Below are positions 61,550 through 64,000 of a stretch of 64,000 nt of DNA, piece after piece (position 1 is the stretch's first letter; every line of letters begins with the position of its first letter). Source of the stretch: Nematostella vectensis (taxonomy: Eukaryota; Cnidaria; Anthozoa; Actiniaria; Edwardsiidae). Position numbers and translations under genes: made by a program. Location of the stretch: positions 10,496,139-10,560,138 of the forward strand of contig NC_064039.1 in the NCBI RefSeq assembly GCF_932526225.1, in the 5' to 3' direction. The notes under the pieces are model-generated. The model was not told where the DNA came from. It did not search any database and saw only the letters and a list, made by a program, of their open reading frames with translations.

Positions 61550-61861
61550 TCAATATTTTGATAACAACATTCGTATTAGTAACCAGTCTTTGTCACAATA
61601 TTCAATCGCGCATGCGAAGATAATTCTACTTCCGGTTTGCGTTTCCAACTCTGTAATCTTTGTGAAGAACGGACAGGTCGCGTTTTTTTTAGGCATAGAA
61701 TATTCACCTAGTTGCCGTCTACAAAATTCAAATAAGAGTGGAAAAATAGCAATCAATATTGGCAGAATCCAAAACACATAAATTACCTTGTACACCTTTG
61801 GCACCCTCACGAATATTGTTATAAAGCTGCATTTACCTTTCCATATCCTAGATTTTTTCTA
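61550..61861 (-). pseudogene. ORF with one strong hydrophobic segment; possible GPCR fragment
   Basis: An open minus-strand frame of about 100 codons from after a TAG to TAA near 61550, with no ATG at its start. It contains VIYVFWILPILIAIFPLLFE, a membrane helix with the Trp...Pro pattern seen in TM4 of rhodopsin-family receptors, then NATCPFF with a possible glycosylation site and ECL2-like Cys. The rest of a receptor (DRY, NPxxY) is absent. It is called a fragment or relic; the assignment is tentative. Confidence 0.25.
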
Positions 61862-62360
61862 TTGCGACTTCATGAATGACGTCATCAAAATTTAGATATT
61901 CATAAACAAAGATAACGTGCCTAAATTCATTCCATTTCACAAATGTTTAGCGGATTTATAGCGTCAGGAATTTTCCCTAGCAACGACCCTCAGATATCAC
62001 AGAATTGTCTATGCTAAAAGTATTTCTCAGGCTATTCAGGTTAAACCTTGATGATTGAAAAAAGCAATTATATGTACCGAATAAGATATGATTTATAAAG
62101 GTTTGCCTTTTTGGCTGTACAATAATTTTGTCCTGTACAATTTTGTCCTAGTATCATTTAAGAACTTCAGTTTAGGCCAAGTAGTCTATCTACATAATCT
62201 ACCGATTTACTGCCTTGCTTAGCATACTAATCTGCGTAGGCGTGTTTGTTTCGCTGCGTTGCGCTTTTCTCGTTGTGATAGAACAAACTACAATTGTCGT
62301 ACACGCGGCTTTTGTACTACAACTGTCGCTACCCAGTAAAAGACAAGCAAAAAATAGATT

Positions 62361-63066
62361 TCACTGTTGGGGCGCATCTTTCTGTGTCAAGATCACACTG
62401 TACAACACACAAGACATCACCACGAACATCCAGAAGAAGATGACATCAAGCTTCTCGGAAACCTTCTTGTACGTCATCGGGTTGTTCTCAGTGAATTTCT
62501 TCTCTCTCATGAATACCTTGGCGGGGCCAGGAGTGTTTGGCGGTTTGACATCACCATAGTTAGGCTGCTGGGCTCGCATTGCGGGCTCAAATGGATCTTC
62601 ATCACGTGACTTGACCTCGACTCTGTTGGCTGGCTTGGGCTTGCCGCAGAAGAGTTTCTGGATCCATGGTGGCGGGACGCCTTCCTTGTGATAAATCACA
62701 AGGACGAATATGGTGATCATCAGAATGAGGCTAACCATAACCAGAGTCGCCATGAGGAAAACGCCTAAAATAGGGATGCTGGTTGAGGACTCGGGAATAA
62801 GGTCTGGGACTACAAGAAGGAACACCATCATGGCAATCCGATTCTCTCGCCGCTTTCTGATGGGATCCAGAAGCTGAATAGCGACAAGATGACCATGAGT
62901 AGGCATGGGGCGACAAGGTAGAACATGTGGTACTTGAATTTGCGCGCCATGTTTAAAGTGTAGGTTACTTGTGAGAAACCGAACGGACAGCAGTCGCCAT
63001 GATCAGTCTCTTGCAACGCAAAGGTTACGTTCTTCGGTTCCCAGTTACTGTTTTCTATAAAGTTTC
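62361..63066 (-). pseudogene. Inverted, frameshifted copy of the nicotinic-like receptor last exon
   Basis: It matches the final exon (54455-55173) of the receptor gene at about 95% identity by eye, in opposite orientation, from an AAG acceptor (exon start 63066) to TAG near 62361. In the TM2 codons, 22 bases (between GG and GCCATG) are replaced by ATT (62835-62837), a net loss of 19 nt. The frame shifts and hits TGA at 62828-62830. After the break the TM3, loop and TM4 frame is intact (end SVILTQKDAPQQ, versus SAILTQKDMK). DCC and TM1 are intact before it. No upstream exons are visible before the window ends. A sequencing or assembly error, or a gene whose other exons lie to the right, are the alternatives. 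Confidence 0.88.
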
Positions 63067-63189
63067 CTTAAAGTAATAAATCAGATAACGCAGTGCTAAA
63101 GACACAAACGGAAGCTTTCCGTACACAGCTTTCCTCACTAGATTTAGATAGGGATGACTCTAGCAGAGCCTTTACGTTGTATGTCAAGG

Positions 63190-63770
63190 TCTCAAGATTT
63201 GGAGATTTAAACACAAACAGACCTTTACATACAAATGTATGTCGGGGTTGAATGGCTAGATTTGGCGAAGAGCCAGATTTATGTCAAGTTCTCAAGATTT
63301 GGAGATTTGAACACAAACAGACCCTTTACATACAAATGTATGTCGGGGTTGAATGGCTAGATTTGGAGAAGAGCCAGATTTATGTCAAGGTATCAAGATT
63401 TGGAGATTTAAACACAAACAGACCCTTTACATACAAATGTATGTCGGGGTTGAATGGCTAGATTAGGAGAAGAACCAGATTTATGTCAAGGTCTCAAGAT
63501 TTGGATTAAACACAAACAGACCCTTTACATACAAATATATGTCGGGGTTGAATGGCTAGATTTGGAGAAGAGCCAGATTTATGTCAAGTTCTCAAGATTT
63601 GGAGATTTAAACACAAACAGACCCTTTACATACAAATGTATGTCGGGGTTGAATGGCTAGATGGCGAAGAACCAGATGTATGTCAAGTTCTCAAGATTTG
63701 GAGATTTAAACACAAACAGACCCTTTACATACAAATGTATGTCGGGGTTGAATGGCTAGATTTGGAGAAG
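63190..63770. repeat. 109-bp tandem array, about six copies
   Basis: Units contain 'AGATTTGGAGATTTAAACAC', 'AAACAGACCCTTTACATACA', 'TGTATGTCGGGGTTGAATGG' and 'GAGCCAGATTTATGTCAAGG'. It lies upstream (minus strand) of the receptor exon copy. Units vary by a few bases, and one lacks GAGA/TTT. Confidence 0.95.
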
Positions 63771-64000
63771 GGCCTTTACGTTAAGATTGATATCGAAGTT
63801 TTTTAAGTCTTACTAGATTTGAAGGCTAGATTTGAAGGCATAAAATGTCGGCGTGATTGGCCTTCTGCCAATTGTAAAAAAATGGCAGCATCATTAATAG
63901 CGCCTTATATAGTAGTCCGGGTGGACCCCGTGTTATTGTAAAATCAAAGTAATTCCAGCGTAAGTAGGTAATTCTGGACAAATTTGGCTTAACTTTCCCC
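63771..64000. other. End of window, no feature
   Basis: Unique AT-rich sequence. No exon is supported. Confidence 0.5.

Overview
This is a stretch of an intron-rich animal nuclear genome. The genes are split into many short exons with GT-AG introns, mostly in phase 1. There is abundant micro- and minisatellite DNA, several short inverted-repeat (MITE-like) transposons, and gene families typical of metazoans. The gene content (Not-type homeobox, an ShK-like plus discoidin-like plus C-type lectin protein, a CAP protein, a cation-type Cys-loop receptor) fits an anthozoan cnidarian such as a sea anemone. That assignment is an inference; nothing in the window names the species. All gene models below were assembled by eye from splice sites and reading-frame phase.

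Layout. 0-2.6 kb: the 3' end of a BPI/LBP-family gene (+). 2.9-4.0 kb: a two-exon Not-type homeobox gene (-), convergent with it. 6.6-9.2 kb: a four-exon gene for a basic, coiled-coil-like orphan protein with an acidic tail (-). 9.2-20 kb: mostly transposon relics and tandem repeats, with a small cysteine-rich ORF (+), a three-exon orphan gene (-) and a repeat-containing orphan exon (-). 20-24 kb: a CAP/GAPR-1-like gene (-) whose 3' part runs into a 94-bp tandem array. 25.6-35.4 kb: a 16-exon gene (+) for a secreted ShK-like/discoidin/C-type lectin protein of 677 aa. 36.4-40.4 kb: a tandem partial paralogue of its 3' half. 42.3-49.0 kb: a nine-exon histidine acid phosphatase gene (-), PXYLP1-like, 441 aa. 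51.5-55.2 kb: a six-exon nicotinic-receptor-like subunit gene (+), 432 aa. 55.7-57.1 kb: an inverted duplication carrying a tiny candidate gene, then another small candidate gene. 58.3-59.7 kb: a MITE and GT/GAT-rich repeats. 62.4-63.1 kb: an inverted, frameshifted copy of the receptor's last exon, followed by a 109-bp tandem array.

The most unusual feature is recurrent. In at least six introns of four loci, the tandem repeat array starts exactly at an exon-intron boundary, so each repeat unit carries a copy of the neighbouring splice site and a few bases of exon. In the CAP gene each 94-bp unit contains a phase-symmetric 18-nt segment that could act as a micro-exon encoding GHVTGT. In the phosphatase gene a 107-bp hairpin transposon landed on the intron-1 donor and duplicated it in its target-site duplication. 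These arrays could supply decoy or alternative splice sites and can be tested with RNA-seq.
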